A stretch of DNA of 41,822 nt from a virus. Shown here piece by piece: positions 1 through 5,573 of the stretch (position 1 is its first letter; the number at the start of each line of letters is the position of its first letter). Where the stretch lies: positions 1-41,822 of IMG/VR virus record IMGVR_UViG_3300012357_000004; one strand, given 5' to 3'. The notes under the pieces are model-generated. The model was not told where the DNA came from. It did no database searches and saw only the letters and a list, made by a program, of their open reading frames with translations. Made by a program: the position numbers and the translations under genes.

Positions 1-23
1 GAATGGAATCTCTCAGAATGCAA
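1..23. repeat. Terminal direct repeat, left copy
   Basis: These 23 bases are identical to the last 23 bases of the window (41800-41822). A minus-strand gene reads continuously through the join, so this is most simply an assembly overlap of a circular or circularly permuted molecule, not a biological long terminal repeat. Confidence 0.95.
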
Positions 24-79
24 TACAACGCTGGACCAAAAAGTATGAGAAATAGAATTACAATCCCGTAATCGCTCAT
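1..79 (-). CDS. Small membrane-anchored zinc-ribbon protein, N-terminal part (crosses the circle join)
   Basis: The gene starts at ATG 79 and reads off base 1; because 1-23 equals 41800-41822 it continues at 41799 and stops at 41741, giving about 45 residues. The N-terminal 20 residues are hydrophobic (ILFLILFG), then comes a CCKKCGERGKHKC cysteine cluster that could hold a metal. The start overlaps the stop of the preceding gene as ATGA, as its neighbours do, implying translational coupling. Function unknown. The intact frame across the join is the best evidence that the molecule is circular. Confidence 0.7.
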   Translation of the reverse strand, partial: MSDYGIVILFLILFGPALYCILRDSI

Positions 80-225
80 AGAGCCCCTTTCGTCAATCCC
101 CAATACCACCGATGCCAATTGGCTCGTAACCTGCGTTTGCTAGCAGGTGTTTTTAACCGACACCATTTACACATCTTATGGTTCCACAGCATAATACCCC
201 CGCATTTCCCGCATGTGCCTCTCAT
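76..225 (-). CDS. Small CxxC/CxxC zinc-binding protein, 49 aa
   Basis: Residues 5-8 (CGKC) and 19-22 (CKWC) form two CxxC pairs typical of a small zinc knuckle; the C-terminal half is rich in Arg, Trp and His, suggesting nucleic-acid binding. ATG 225 overlaps the stop of the upstream gene (ATGA) and its own stop overlaps the next start (ATGA), so it is an internal member of a coupled micro-gene train. No family recognised. A plus-strand open frame over the same bases is a shadow. Confidence 0.65.
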   Translation of the reverse strand: MRGTCGKCGGIMLWNHKMCKWCRLKTPASKRRLRANWHRWYWGLTKGAL

Positions 226-509
226 GGCAGTTTCAAGAACGCCAAGCAGATCGCCATGGGAGCGGTATTATGAGCTCCCCCTCCGTCTAGCCCTTTTGGG
301 CCAATAAAAGTGCAAACAAATTTCCCATCATCGCGCCTAATCAACGACCACGAAGGAGGCATCTTATCCACCATCTCCCACGCCGCCTGGATGGAGTGGC
401 AGTAATCGGGAGGGGCAGAACAGCTAGATAAAGTGTCATATTCCCATTCCGCCTTGCGCTTCCATCCCAACTTCCGCGCCACGGCTTCGTTGATCTCTTG
501 GTCAGTCAT
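222..509 (-). CDS. Phage ABA-sandwich domain protein
   Basis: A 95-residue protein opening MTDQEINEAVARKLGW and containing PPDYCHSIQAAWEMV, the layout of the small phage ABA-sandwich family (Phage_ABA_S): an N-terminal helix, a 'PDYC/PDYT' turn, then a helix and two strands. The family is common in phage early regions; its biochemical role is not established. The start lies in the last codons of a 26-residue membrane peptide gene, behind an SD-like GGAGG, so expression is coupled to the upstream train. Family assignment is from motif memory; the role is unknown. Confidence 0.75.
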   Translation of the reverse strand: MTDQEINEAVARKLGWKRKAEWEYDTLSSCSAPPDYCHSIQAAWEMVDKMPPSWSLIRRDDGKFVCTFIGPKGLDGGGAHNTAPMAICLAFLKLP

Positions 510-582
510 GCCACCCTCCAGTCAATAAAAATAAGAACGCAAAGAAAAACAAGAAGATCCACACAAAATCCAAAAAGCTCAC
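502..582 (-). CDS. Single-span membrane micropeptide, 26 aa
   Basis: GTG start overlaps the stop of the 38-residue gene upstream as GTGA. Residues 7-20 are almost all Phe, Leu, Ile, Ala and Trp (one membrane segment), followed by TGGWHD. Its last codons carry the SD and start of the ABA-sandwich gene. Too short for family recognition; support comes from the chained overlaps and the hydrophobic composition. Confidence 0.5.
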   Translation of the reverse strand: MSFLDFVWIFLFFFAFLFLLTGGWHD

Positions 583-695
583 GCCCACCCCATCATCTGC
601 GCGAAAAGTTGGATACGTTCATAAAAACAATTTTGATCTATTTTTATCCATAAATAATCATATTGGAAAAAATTACCCTCGTTAATTTCAATCAC
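579..695 (-). CDS. Hypothetical micro-protein, 38 aa
   Basis: Proposed GTG start at 695 overlaps the last codons of the 123-residue gene and follows an AGAAAGGGAA purine stretch usable as a ribosome site. The product is acidic/aromatic with a QMMGWA tail. The frame is open further upstream, but that part is the shadow of the 688-1059 gene. Function unknown. Confidence 0.45.
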   Translation of the reverse strand: MIEINEGNFFQYDYLWIKIDQNCFYERIQLFAQMMGWA

Positions 696-1059
696 GTTTC
701 CCTTTCTCCGCCAGGGCGCGGATGCGCTCGGCAATGGCACGGCAGACATCCGTTCCATTCTCCTGTGCGTCGTGTTCACAAGCCACCTTCGACGCCTCCT
801 CGATCCCGCGCTTATGGCCTTCGGCGTAGGCGGGTTTAACCAAAGCTTCAAATTTCTCGTCACTCATATCATCTCTGCCACGCAGATATTCTTCCCGCAG
901 GGCGGCGACGATTAAACCTTCCAATTTCTCCAAACTGCTGCGATTGACAGAATACTTAGCCGACTGAGAATCACCTTTCCAGTCATGGGGGCCCTCAACA
1001 CCAACATTAAGACTCGCCATGATTTCCCGCGTCTTCGCGTCGATGGGGTTACTCTCCAT
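688..1059 (-). CDS. Hypothetical helical protein, 123 aa
   Basis: Mostly alpha-helical and charged, with a central LEKLEGLIVAALREEYLRGR helix and a C-terminal segment containing CEHDAQENGTDVC and an Ala/Arg-rich helix. It resembles the generic small soluble proteins encoded in phage early operons, often with an 'AIAERIRAL' tail, but no function is known. ATG 1059 lies inside the end of the upstream 39-residue gene (11-nt overlap), so translation is probably coupled. Frames in other phases here are shadows. Confidence 0.75.
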   Translation of the reverse strand: MESNPIDAKTREIMASLNVGVEGPHDWKGDSQSAKYSVNRSSLEKLEGLIVAALREEYLRGRDDMSDEKFEALVKPAYAEGHKRGIEEASKVACEHDAQENGTDVCRAIAERIRALAEKGKRD

Positions 1060-1168
1060 AACTCAAACACTCCTTGCATTGGCAGGGCCACGCAGAAAGA
1101 CAGTCGGGATGACAATCCCAGTATTGGCTTATCCAGAACACTAATCCGTTAAATAATTTGTAGATCAT
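1049..1168 (-). CDS. Cysteine-rich micro-protein, 39 aa
   Basis: ATG 1168 overlaps the preceding stop as ATGA. The C-terminal half has five cysteines (DCHPDC...CQCKEC), a plausible metal-binding cluster, after an aromatic N-terminus (YKLFNGLVFWI). It ends 11 nt into the next gene. No family recognised. Confidence 0.5.
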   Translation of the reverse strand: MIYKLFNGLVFWISQYWDCHPDCLSAWPCQCKECLSYGE

Positions 1169-1278
1169 TCTCGCCGCCTTTCCGTGGTAATCGCTGATTT
1201 CATTTTTATTATTTCGTTATAAACCCATGCTTTAAATTCCCATTCTGACATTCGTTCAATTTCAAATAATGGTTTCAT
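1165..1278 (-). CDS. Hypothetical micro-protein, 37 aa
   Basis: ATG 1278 follows a good GGGGAGGGAT ribosome site, which itself covers the end of the upstream peptide gene. The product is a charged helix (MKPLFEIERMSEWEFKAW). Its stop overlaps the next start as ATGA. Unknown function. Confidence 0.5.
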   Translation of the reverse strand: MKPLFEIERMSEWEFKAWVYNEIIKMKSAITTERRRE

Positions 1279-1294
1279 TTTTATCCCTCCCCGC

Positions 1295-1366
1295 TCACGG
1301 CTTGCGCCAATAAGAAATCAACATCAAAAACATCCCCAAAGCCCATAAGACAATAAATATTTTCAC
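1295..1366 (-). CDS. Single-span membrane micropeptide, 23 aa
   Basis: GTG 1366 sits behind AAGGAGGTGGGGAA, one of the strongest Shine-Dalgarno sequences in the window, and overlaps the upstream stop as GTGA. Residues 3-18 form one hydrophobic segment; the tail is YWRKP. The strong SD and double coupling support it despite its size. Confidence 0.5.
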   Translation of the reverse strand: MKIFIVLWALGMFLMLISYWRKP

Positions 1367-1464
1367 TTCCCCACCTCCTTCGAGCGGGAGCGTTCAATAT
1401 GGCAACGACAAGGGCACGTCCAATGGTCACAATAAAAACATGCTTCGCATTCTTGTTCACTCAT
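1363..1464 (-). CDS. Cysteine-rich zinc-knuckle micro-protein, 33 aa
   Basis: Contains CEACFYCDHWTCPCRCH, six cysteines and two histidines in 17 residues, enough for one or two metal sites. ATG 1464 overlaps the upstream stop (ATGA), and its stop overlaps the following GTG (GTGA). No family recognised; likely regulatory or nucleic-acid binding by composition only. Confidence 0.55.
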   Translation of the reverse strand: MSEQECEACFYCDHWTCPCRCHIERSRSKEVGK

Positions 1465-1661
1465 TCGTTTCCATCCGAGGATGGCCATTTAAGCCCAGTT
1501 ATTTGTTTGTAATGCAACTTGCATGCCCACCAGAATTCAGTCGCTTTCACCCGCCGTGTTTTGCATTGATACCCAGCCCAATTGGAAATGGGATCTAATT
1601 TAGGAAACTGTTTCGATTTCACATGTTGATGCATCTGACATTGTTTTTTCGTACTTAACAT
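1461..1661 (-). CDS. Hypothetical Cys/His/Trp-rich protein, 66 aa
   Basis: The ATG at 1661 was chosen because AAGGAGGGTGGG precedes it directly; the longer TTG frame to 1682 would include that ribosome site. The product has QCQMHQHVK, YQCKTRR and WWACKLHYK segments spaced like a two-site zinc protein. It is the first gene of the leftward micro-gene train and follows an AT-rich gap that may hold its promoter. Confidence 0.6.
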   Translation of the reverse strand: MLSTKKQCQMHQHVKSKQFPKLDPISNWAGYQCKTRRVKATEFWWACKLHYKQITGLKWPSSDGNE

Positions 1662-1682
1662 CCCACCCTCCTTGGCGTCCAA

Positions 1683-1821
1683 AGGGGAGATAGATGAATA
1701 GATGAACCCATTTCTATAGAACCCTTATACGCGCACATATACGCCTATATTATTATTATTATTATTATTTATTAATCTATTACTACTTCTACGACGTAAA
1801 AGATAGATAAAAACACCATAT
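1683..1821. other. AT-rich gap with (TTA)n tract, possible origin or promoter
   Basis: No gene was found here. The gap contains a run of seven TTA/ATT trinucleotides (about 1750-1770), tandem ATAGATGA units near 1690-1705 and a TTCTATAGAA palindrome near 1715. Such a tract beside the helicase/primase-like gene could be a DNA-unwinding element, or simply the promoter of the micro-gene train; the sequence does not decide. Confidence 0.4.
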
Positions 1822-2967
1822 TTACTTATTGTCATCTATCCACTCCAATAGGACTTTAGGCCTAGTAATAGATTGAGATAGATGAATTTCCACTAAGCCA
1901 TCCGAAACGAGGCCTGTTAAATACCGGGAAAGGGCTTCCCCATGGACATGAACGGCGTTGGCTAAATCCTTCCGGCTGCACCCCGAATTCTGCTTTATGA
2001 AAAGGGCAATTTTACGCCTTTCTCGGTCCCATTTTTTATCGGTTAAGTCTTCTACTAAGCCAGGAAGCATGTCTTCCACATACGAAAGGGCTAAAGCCGC
2101 CTCTTTAAAAACGGGCAGCGTGATCTCACGCAGTCCTTGGTCAACAGCCAGAATCATGGAAATCTTATGGATAGCCTCATTCTTGATGTGTTCAAAAAAT
2201 GGTCCCAGCACAGGCAACGACACATTTTCGCGTTCCGTTGTCTTGTGATACCATTCATCCATCGCATTTTCAGCTTCAGGGGTGTAGGCAAACGGCTGCT
2301 CAATGCTCCGGAAGGCCGCCAGCATGGCCACCAAGGCCTTAAATTTGTCTGGGTCATGTGGAGGTGGCTTAGCCATAGGATGAGAGCCATTGCCGGAATA
2401 CGGAACCATCAGGAACCGCGCCAGGAACCCTGACATAGCCGATTGTTCGGCATCCTGCAAGGACTGGCGGAGCCATTCGGGAGTGGTGGCCATCCCCATA
2501 GGCAAATAAGCGTTTGTGATTTGCAAGCGGCCATGCTTTAACGTCTCGCGGCTATAGGAAGGCTTCCTGTAAAGAGTTGTAAAGAGAGACTTTAATGATT
2601 CGTTATACTTCTTGGAAAGCATATCGAAAAAACCTTTGGCTTCATCAAAAATGAACAGTCGATTAGAAGACTTGGAAAGGGATGTAATAATCGCTTCTGC
2701 GGAGAACTCATGAGGCGCGGAGCGTTCAGGATCAACCCGTTCGATTAAATCCTCAACGATAGAAATAGCAGTGGACTTGTGCGAGGAGGATTTCCCGATT
2801 ACGATGAGCCAGAGATGCGGAGAAATATTCCAAGAGCCTATTTCAACATACACATTCCGTGAAAGCGAAGCCGATATGGCCAGCATCGCGCCCCATTGCA
2901 GAAACACATCCGGGCAGTCCGTGAACTCTTTGGCATACTCAAGATAAGCTTCCGTAAATCGTTTCAC
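1822..2967 (-). CDS. DUF3987-family helicase/primase-like ATPase
   Basis: A 381-residue protein with a Walker A loop at about 58-65 (GKSSSHKS, His where Gly is usual) and a Walker B at about 104-110 (LFIFDEA). This is the arrangement of DUF3987 proteins, which act as replicative helicase or primase-helicase modules in phages and islands. Residues 320-360 form a winged-helix-like end (RKDLANAVHVHGEALSRYL), perhaps for DNA binding. GTG 2967 overlaps the upstream stop as GTGA. With no polymerase encoded, it is the best candidate for loading host replication onto phage DNA. Family call is strong; exact activity is inferred. Confidence 0.8.
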   Translation of the reverse strand: MKRFTEAYLEYAKEFTDCPDVFLQWGAMLAISASLSRNVYVEIGSWNISPHLWLIVIGKSSSHKSTAISIVEDLIERVDPERSAPHEFSAEAIITSLSKSSNRLFIFDEAKGFFDMLSKKYNESLKSLFTTLYRKPSYSRETLKHGRLQITNAYLPMGMATTPEWLRQSLQDAEQSAMSGFLARFLMVPYSGNGSHPMAKPPPHDPDKFKALVAMLAAFRSIEQPFAYTPEAENAMDEWYHKTTERENVSLPVLGPFFEHIKNEAIHKISMILAVDQGLREITLPVFKEAALALSYVEDMLPGLVEDLTDKKWDRERRKIALFIKQNSGCSRKDLANAVHVHGEALSRYLTGLVSDGLVEIHLSQSITRPKVLLEWIDDNK

Positions 2968-3317
2968 AAGTCTTTCGTTTGATTCCCAAACCAGACAAAC
3001 AATTCACGTCCATAGTTCACAACATCTCTATCGACCTCAAGAACAGGATAAGGAACTTTCGCGCGTGGTGTAAATTCCATCTGAAAGTGATCGCCTTCCC
3101 AGTCTATTTTGCCATCGAGATATTCTTTGCAGCGTTTATCCAATTCGTCCCAACGCTTATTAAACTCTTCTAAAACGTCAGGCTTATATTTACGAATCGC
3201 GGCGATCTTTTTCGTGTTGTTCCAGAATGTTTCAGAAAATCGCGCGGATAATTCATTGATAAATTTCCTGATTTTTTCCTGACGTTCTTCCGTCGTAAGA
3301 AGTTCAGTATCCGGCAT
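2964..3317 (-). CDS. Hypothetical protein upstream of helicase, 117 aa
   Basis: Helical, highly charged N-terminus (residues 5-60) and a beta-rich C-terminus (FTPRAKVPYPVLEVDRDVV). A GGAGAGGGGAA ribosome site precedes ATG 3317. It overlaps the helicase start by four bases, so the pair is probably co-translated. The mRNA leader in front of it contains the interleaved inverted repeats at 3346-3427. No family recognised. Confidence 0.7.
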   Translation of the reverse strand: MPDTELLTTEERQEKIRKFINELSARFSETFWNNTKKIAAIRKYKPDVLEEFNKRWDELDKRCKEYLDGKIDWEGDHFQMEFTPRAKVPYPVLEVDRDVVNYGRELFVWFGNQTKDL

Positions 3318-3345
3318 ATTTCCCCTCTCCTAAACTAAAATTAGC

Positions 3346-3427
3346 CCACCGCCGGAGTAACGGTAACCTGCGAAGGTGAGAGTCACGCCGGACGGTGGAA
3401 AGTGATTTTCGATTGATCGCAGGTTAC
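3346..3427. other. Two interleaved inverted repeats (pseudoknot-type element)
   Basis: Arm A 3346-3355 pairs with 3388-3398 (10 bp with one bulged base); arm B 3363-3373 (GTAACCTGCGA) pairs perfectly with 3417-3427 (TCGCAGGTTAC). A small GTGA/TCAC hairpin (3376-3379/3383-3386) lies between. Because A and B interleave they cannot form two simple hairpins side by side; as RNA they would make a pseudoknot. The element lies between genes ending at 3501 and starting at 3317, in the leader of the helicase gene pair. Candidate RNA element or origin structure. Confidence 0.55.
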
Positions 3428-3500
3428 GCACGCGGAAGGTTGTACAACACTTATTTACGAAATGCGAGTTTGGCCCTAAAACTAGCGGCCTATAAGTTCT

Positions 3501-3677
3501 TTAGAGTTCTTTTGGGGTTGCTTTAGGCTGGGCCTTTGGACTCATTTTTTTAGCCATTTTTGCTAGAAAGCGAAACCATTTTGCTTTTTGGTGGGGAGTA
3601 AAAAAACCGCATGGCCAAATTGTTTTTTTGCCTTCCGAAAGCTCTATCTTACATCCACAGGGAGAGCTATAAATCAT
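3501..3677 (-). CDS. Hypothetical CxC-containing protein, 58 aa
   Basis: Start at ATG 3677 overlaps the upstream stop as ATGA and follows a GGGAGCAG site; the longer open frame upstream is a shadow. Sequence MIYSSPCGCKIELSEGKK then WPCGFFTPHQKAKW resembles the small phage family with an 'S.CGC.......W..C..H' metal-binding pattern. Lys-rich tail. Role unknown. Confidence 0.6.
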   Translation of the reverse strand: MIYSSPCGCKIELSEGKKTIWPCGFFTPHQKAKWFRFLAKMAKKMSPKAQPKATPKEL

Positions 3678-3958
3678 TTCTGCTCCCGCGCGGGCTGGAA
3701 GGAGTCCGGGAGACGCAAACAGTCGAAGTGGGCACAATGATCTAAGTTCGAATTCTCCGCTATCTTTTCAAGCGTTTCGCCATAGGGATTAAGTTCTAAA
3801 TACCGTTCCTCTTTGCGGATGGGTTGATGCATGGCTTCGAGAATTTTCATGGCTTGCTCATTTCGGCATTTTATTCCGTACTCGCCATAGTGGTTATGCG
3901 CCGGATGGCATCCGAAGTATTTAAAAACTAACTCATTACCCAGAATCGAATCGGTCAT
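3674..3958 (-). CDS. Hypothetical early protein, 94 aa
   Basis: First gene of the leftward early operon, about 115 bases downstream of the minus-strand promoter at 4072-4100. TAAGGGGACACT precedes ATG 3958. It has scattered Cys/His (FGCHPAHNHYGEYGIKC, LDHCAHFDC) that may bind metal. No family recognised. Confidence 0.65.
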   Translation of the reverse strand: MTDSILGNELVFKYFGCHPAHNHYGEYGIKCRNEQAMKILEAMHQPIRKEERYLELNPYGETLEKIAENSNLDHCAHFDCLRLPDSFQPAREQK

Positions 3959-4071
3959 AGTGTCCCCTTATGTATTGGAGCGGGATTCCAGAGTTTCCCC
4001 AGAGTACTCACGCACTCCACGCCTTCTAGTAGGTCTGGTCACCCGCATTGAATACAATAACTTCACAAACT

Positions 4072-4117
4072 ATTAGACAAATAACTCGTTGACTTGTCAA
4101 CCTTATAAGTATATACT
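4072..4117. promoter_or_regulatory. Divergent back-to-back early promoters sharing a palindromic operator
   Basis: Plus strand: TTGACT (4089-4094), 17 bases, TATACT (4112-4117). Minus strand: TTGACA (complement of 4095-4100), 17 bases, TCTAAT (complement of 4072-4077). The two -35 boxes abut and together form the perfect palindrome GTTGAC-TT-GTCAAC (4088-4101). Two polymerases could not sit there at once, and one dimeric repressor could shut both. It separates the leftward (3958) from the rightward (4124) early genes. Confidence 0.75.
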
Positions 4118-4123
4118 CACTCC

Positions 4124-4285
4124 ATGCAAACTAAGATTATGGTCACTCAGTACCAATGTGAACGATGCGGCCACAAATGGATACCTCGTCACAATAAACC
4201 TCCTTTAGTCTGTCCTGCACTCGATTGCAAGTCGCGCTACTGGATGCTTCCTAGGCGGCACAAGAACGGTAAAAATAATACTTGA
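4124..4285 (+). CDS. Zinc-ribbon protein, 53 aa, possibly leaderless
   Basis: Contains YQCERCGHKWIPR and VCPALDCKSRYW, the layout of a small, widespread zinc-ribbon family (C-x2-C-G-x2-W-x-P-R ... C-P-x-C-K-S-x-x-W). ATG 4124 is only seven bases past the -10 box, where transcription would begin, and no SD precedes it, so the mRNA may be leaderless; ATG 4139 is an alternative. The end of the gene overlaps the next promoter. Likely nucleic-acid binding or regulatory; unproven. Confidence 0.65.
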   Translation: MQTKIMVTQYQCERCGHKWIPRHNKPPLVCPALDCKSRYWMLPRRHKNGKNNT

Positions 4286-4310
4286 CAAGTATATACCTAT
4301 ATGGTATATT
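4282..4310 (+). promoter_or_regulatory. Consensus sigma70-type promoter
   Basis: TTGACA (4282-4287), 17-base spacer, TATATT (4305-4310), the best promoter in the window. An inverted repeat ATATACC-TATAT-GGTATAT spans the spacer and -10, and the decamer AAGTATATAC (4287-4296) is shared with the divergent promoter (4107-4116), so both may answer to the same regulator. Confidence 0.75.
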
Positions 4311-4349
4311 CTGGGTATGAAGAGATCAGCGACGAAAGGAGACACTCAA

Positions 4350-4514
4350 ATGATACTGCAAAAAGGAATTCTTGGGTGTGATGGATGCGGAAAAAATTTT
4401 AATGAAGCAGTCGAAGTAACGGAACGTCCTGAATATGAAGGCGCACGCTCTTGGACATTCTATTCTTCACCGTGCTGTCATGACACCTTTCATGAAGTCG
4501 GAGAGGTGGCCTAG
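4350..4514 (+). CDS. Zinc-binding hypothetical protein, 54 aa
   Basis: ATG 4350 chosen because AAAGGAGACACT precedes it; the longer frame from 4317 begins right at the predicted transcript start without an SD. Contains GCDGCGKNF, a CxxCGK ribbon half-site, and a later SSPCCHDTFHEVG half-site. First gene behind the 4282 promoter. Function unknown. Confidence 0.65.
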   Translation: MILQKGILGCDGCGKNFNEAVEVTERPEYEGARSWTFYSSPCCHDTFHEVGEVA

Positions 4515-4670
4515 ATGAAATGCCTGGAATGTGGAATTGATGGATGCGATATTACGCCAAAGAATCCTTATCATAAAGAATGTTTTCAACCGGCTTTTGT
4601 GAAAGCTCTTTCTAAAATGAGTGAGCAAATAACAAAAGAGAAAGAAGAAAAACTCAATGCGAGAGTTTGA
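4515..4670 (+). CDS. Zinc-knuckle plus helix protein, 51 aa
   Basis: MKCLECGIDGCDITPKNPYH followed by KECF: a four-cysteine knuckle in the first 25 residues, then a charged helix (KMSEQITKEKEEKLNARV). A GGAG site lies in the end of the upstream gene, whose TAG stop immediately precedes the ATG. Not recognised further. Confidence 0.6.
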   Translation: MKCLECGIDGCDITPKNPYHKECFQPAFVKALSKMSEQITKEKEEKLNARV

Positions 4671-4938
4671 AGATATGGGAATAATCGACATGGCTAGAAC
4701 CCTAGGAGAAATGGGAAGCAATTTAAAGCGTGATCCCCTTAATGATTTAAGTGTTAAAGATTACAATGCTACGAAGATTAGAGAAAAACAAGACCAATTA
4801 TCTGGAGCCCGTAAAAAACTTTTCACTACTATAGAAGACATGGCGGAAATTGAAAAAGAATTAATTGGCTTGGTATTAGAACAAGTTAATGGCTATCAAT
4901 TACCTAAATGCTCACCCTTCCAGGCGGAGGAACGATGA
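4657..4938 (+). CDS. Hypothetical coiled-coil protein, 93 aa
   Basis: Mostly helical, with heptad-like KIREKQDQLSGARKKLFTTI and IEDMAEIEKELIGLVLEQV. ATG 4657 lies 14 bases inside the end of the upstream gene. Its stop overlaps ATG 4935 (ATGA). Small coiled-coil phage early protein of unknown role. Confidence 0.6.
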   Translation: MREFEDMGIIDMARTLGEMGSNLKRDPLNDLSVKDYNATKIREKQDQLSGARKKLFTTIEDMAEIEKELIGLVLEQVNGYQLPKCSPFQAEER

Positions 4939-5018
4939 AATACAAAGGATGTGCTCACGTTAACAATGATTGTCTTGCCCCCCTCCCCCAAAGCAGCGCA
5001 TACGCCCATGCACGATGA
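4935..5018 (+). CDS. Small ORF with strong SD; possible 5' part of the next gene
   Basis: GGCGGAGGAACG precedes ATG 4935, and the start overlaps the upstream stop (ATGA). The 27-residue frame (MKYKGCAHVNNDC...) ends soon after a C6-T-C5 run (4978-4989). The overlapping frame that begins here (4951-5403) has no good ribosome site of its own. Either this is a free-standing peptide, or a +1 shift in the C run joins the two. Confidence 0.4.
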   Translation: MKYKGCAHVNNDCLAPLPQSSAYAHAR

Positions 5019-5403
5019 AGATTGTCCTAAATGTGGGAGGTTCCATATTCCAGCTAGTGCTGATTGTCCTCCTATTGAATTAACGGCGGGCATGAAAATA
5101 AAAGGCACGCACACGCCGACGCCGTGGAAAACAAACGGGGGCAAGCATGTTTATAGGCAAGACCATCATATCGCGATGGCATTTGCAGATAGGACAGGGT
5201 GGTTAGATGGGAGGCCAGTACCAACAGAACAGGGAGCATGTGCCAATGCTGACTTCATCGTCCAGGCTTGCAACGCCTACGAGATTATGTTGAAAGCATT
5301 AAAAGAAGTTCATTGGTTAACGCAAGGTCCTAGCTTAGAAAAACAAGATACTGTGATGTGCCAAGTTCTCGAAGCGATCGCCAAAGCGGAGGAGCGTGTA
5401 TGA
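4951..5403 (+). CDS. Phage 'HTPxPW' family protein with N-terminal zinc motif
   Basis: The core THTPTPWKTNGGKHVYRQD ... ANADFIVQACNAYEIMLKALKEV matches a very common small phage family (usually 'HTPGPW...ANARLIAAAPELLEALK') of unknown function. In front of it sits MHDEDCPKCGRFHIPASADC, a probable metal site. The start is uncertain: GTG 4951 and ATG 4966 lack a good SD, while a well-placed start at 4935 is in another frame (see the C-run note). The ATGA overlap at its end couples it to 5400. Confidence 0.7.
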   Translation: MLTLTMIVLPPSPKAAHTPMHDEDCPKCGRFHIPASADCPPIELTAGMKIKGTHTPTPWKTNGGKHVYRQDHHIAMAFADRTGWLDGRPVPTEQGACANADFIVQACNAYEIMLKALKEVHWLTQGPSLEKQDTVMCQVLEAIAKAEERV

Positions 5404-5573
5404 GGAAGATTGTTTATGTAGTTGCTATTCCGTGGGATTCAGCTTCCGTGGATAGTGTCCATGTTTTTAAGACCTATAAAAAAGCCAGAGAATTTTGTGA
5501 CTGGAAAAATGAACAGGGATATAATGGGTATGCAAATGGTTTGGAGGTAAAAAAATGTCGGATAATTCCATGA
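5400..5573 (+). CDS. Hypothetical protein, 57 aa
   Basis: ATG 5400 overlaps the preceding stop (ATGA) and has a GGAGGAGC site; the frame before it is a shadow. The sequence begins MRKIVYVVAIPWDSASV and has VFKTYKKAREFCDWKNEQG, like small phage proteins with a beta-strand followed by an 'AxxFxxWxN' helix. It overlaps the next gene by 19 bases. Function unknown. Confidence 0.65.
   Translation: MRKIVYVVAIPWDSASVDSVHVFKTYKKAREFCDWKNEQGYNGYANGLEVKKCRIIP

Noticed and set aside
119-307. Plus-strand open frame of 62 codons
   Set aside because: It lies antisense to the ABA-sandwich gene and the 49-residue zinc protein, which have coupling overlaps and motifs.
3346-3427. HDV-like ribozyme
   Set aside because: Strand order is compatible, but loop 3 is only three bases, stem 2 is too long and no recognisable catalytic-C junction is seen; kept only as a pseudoknot element.
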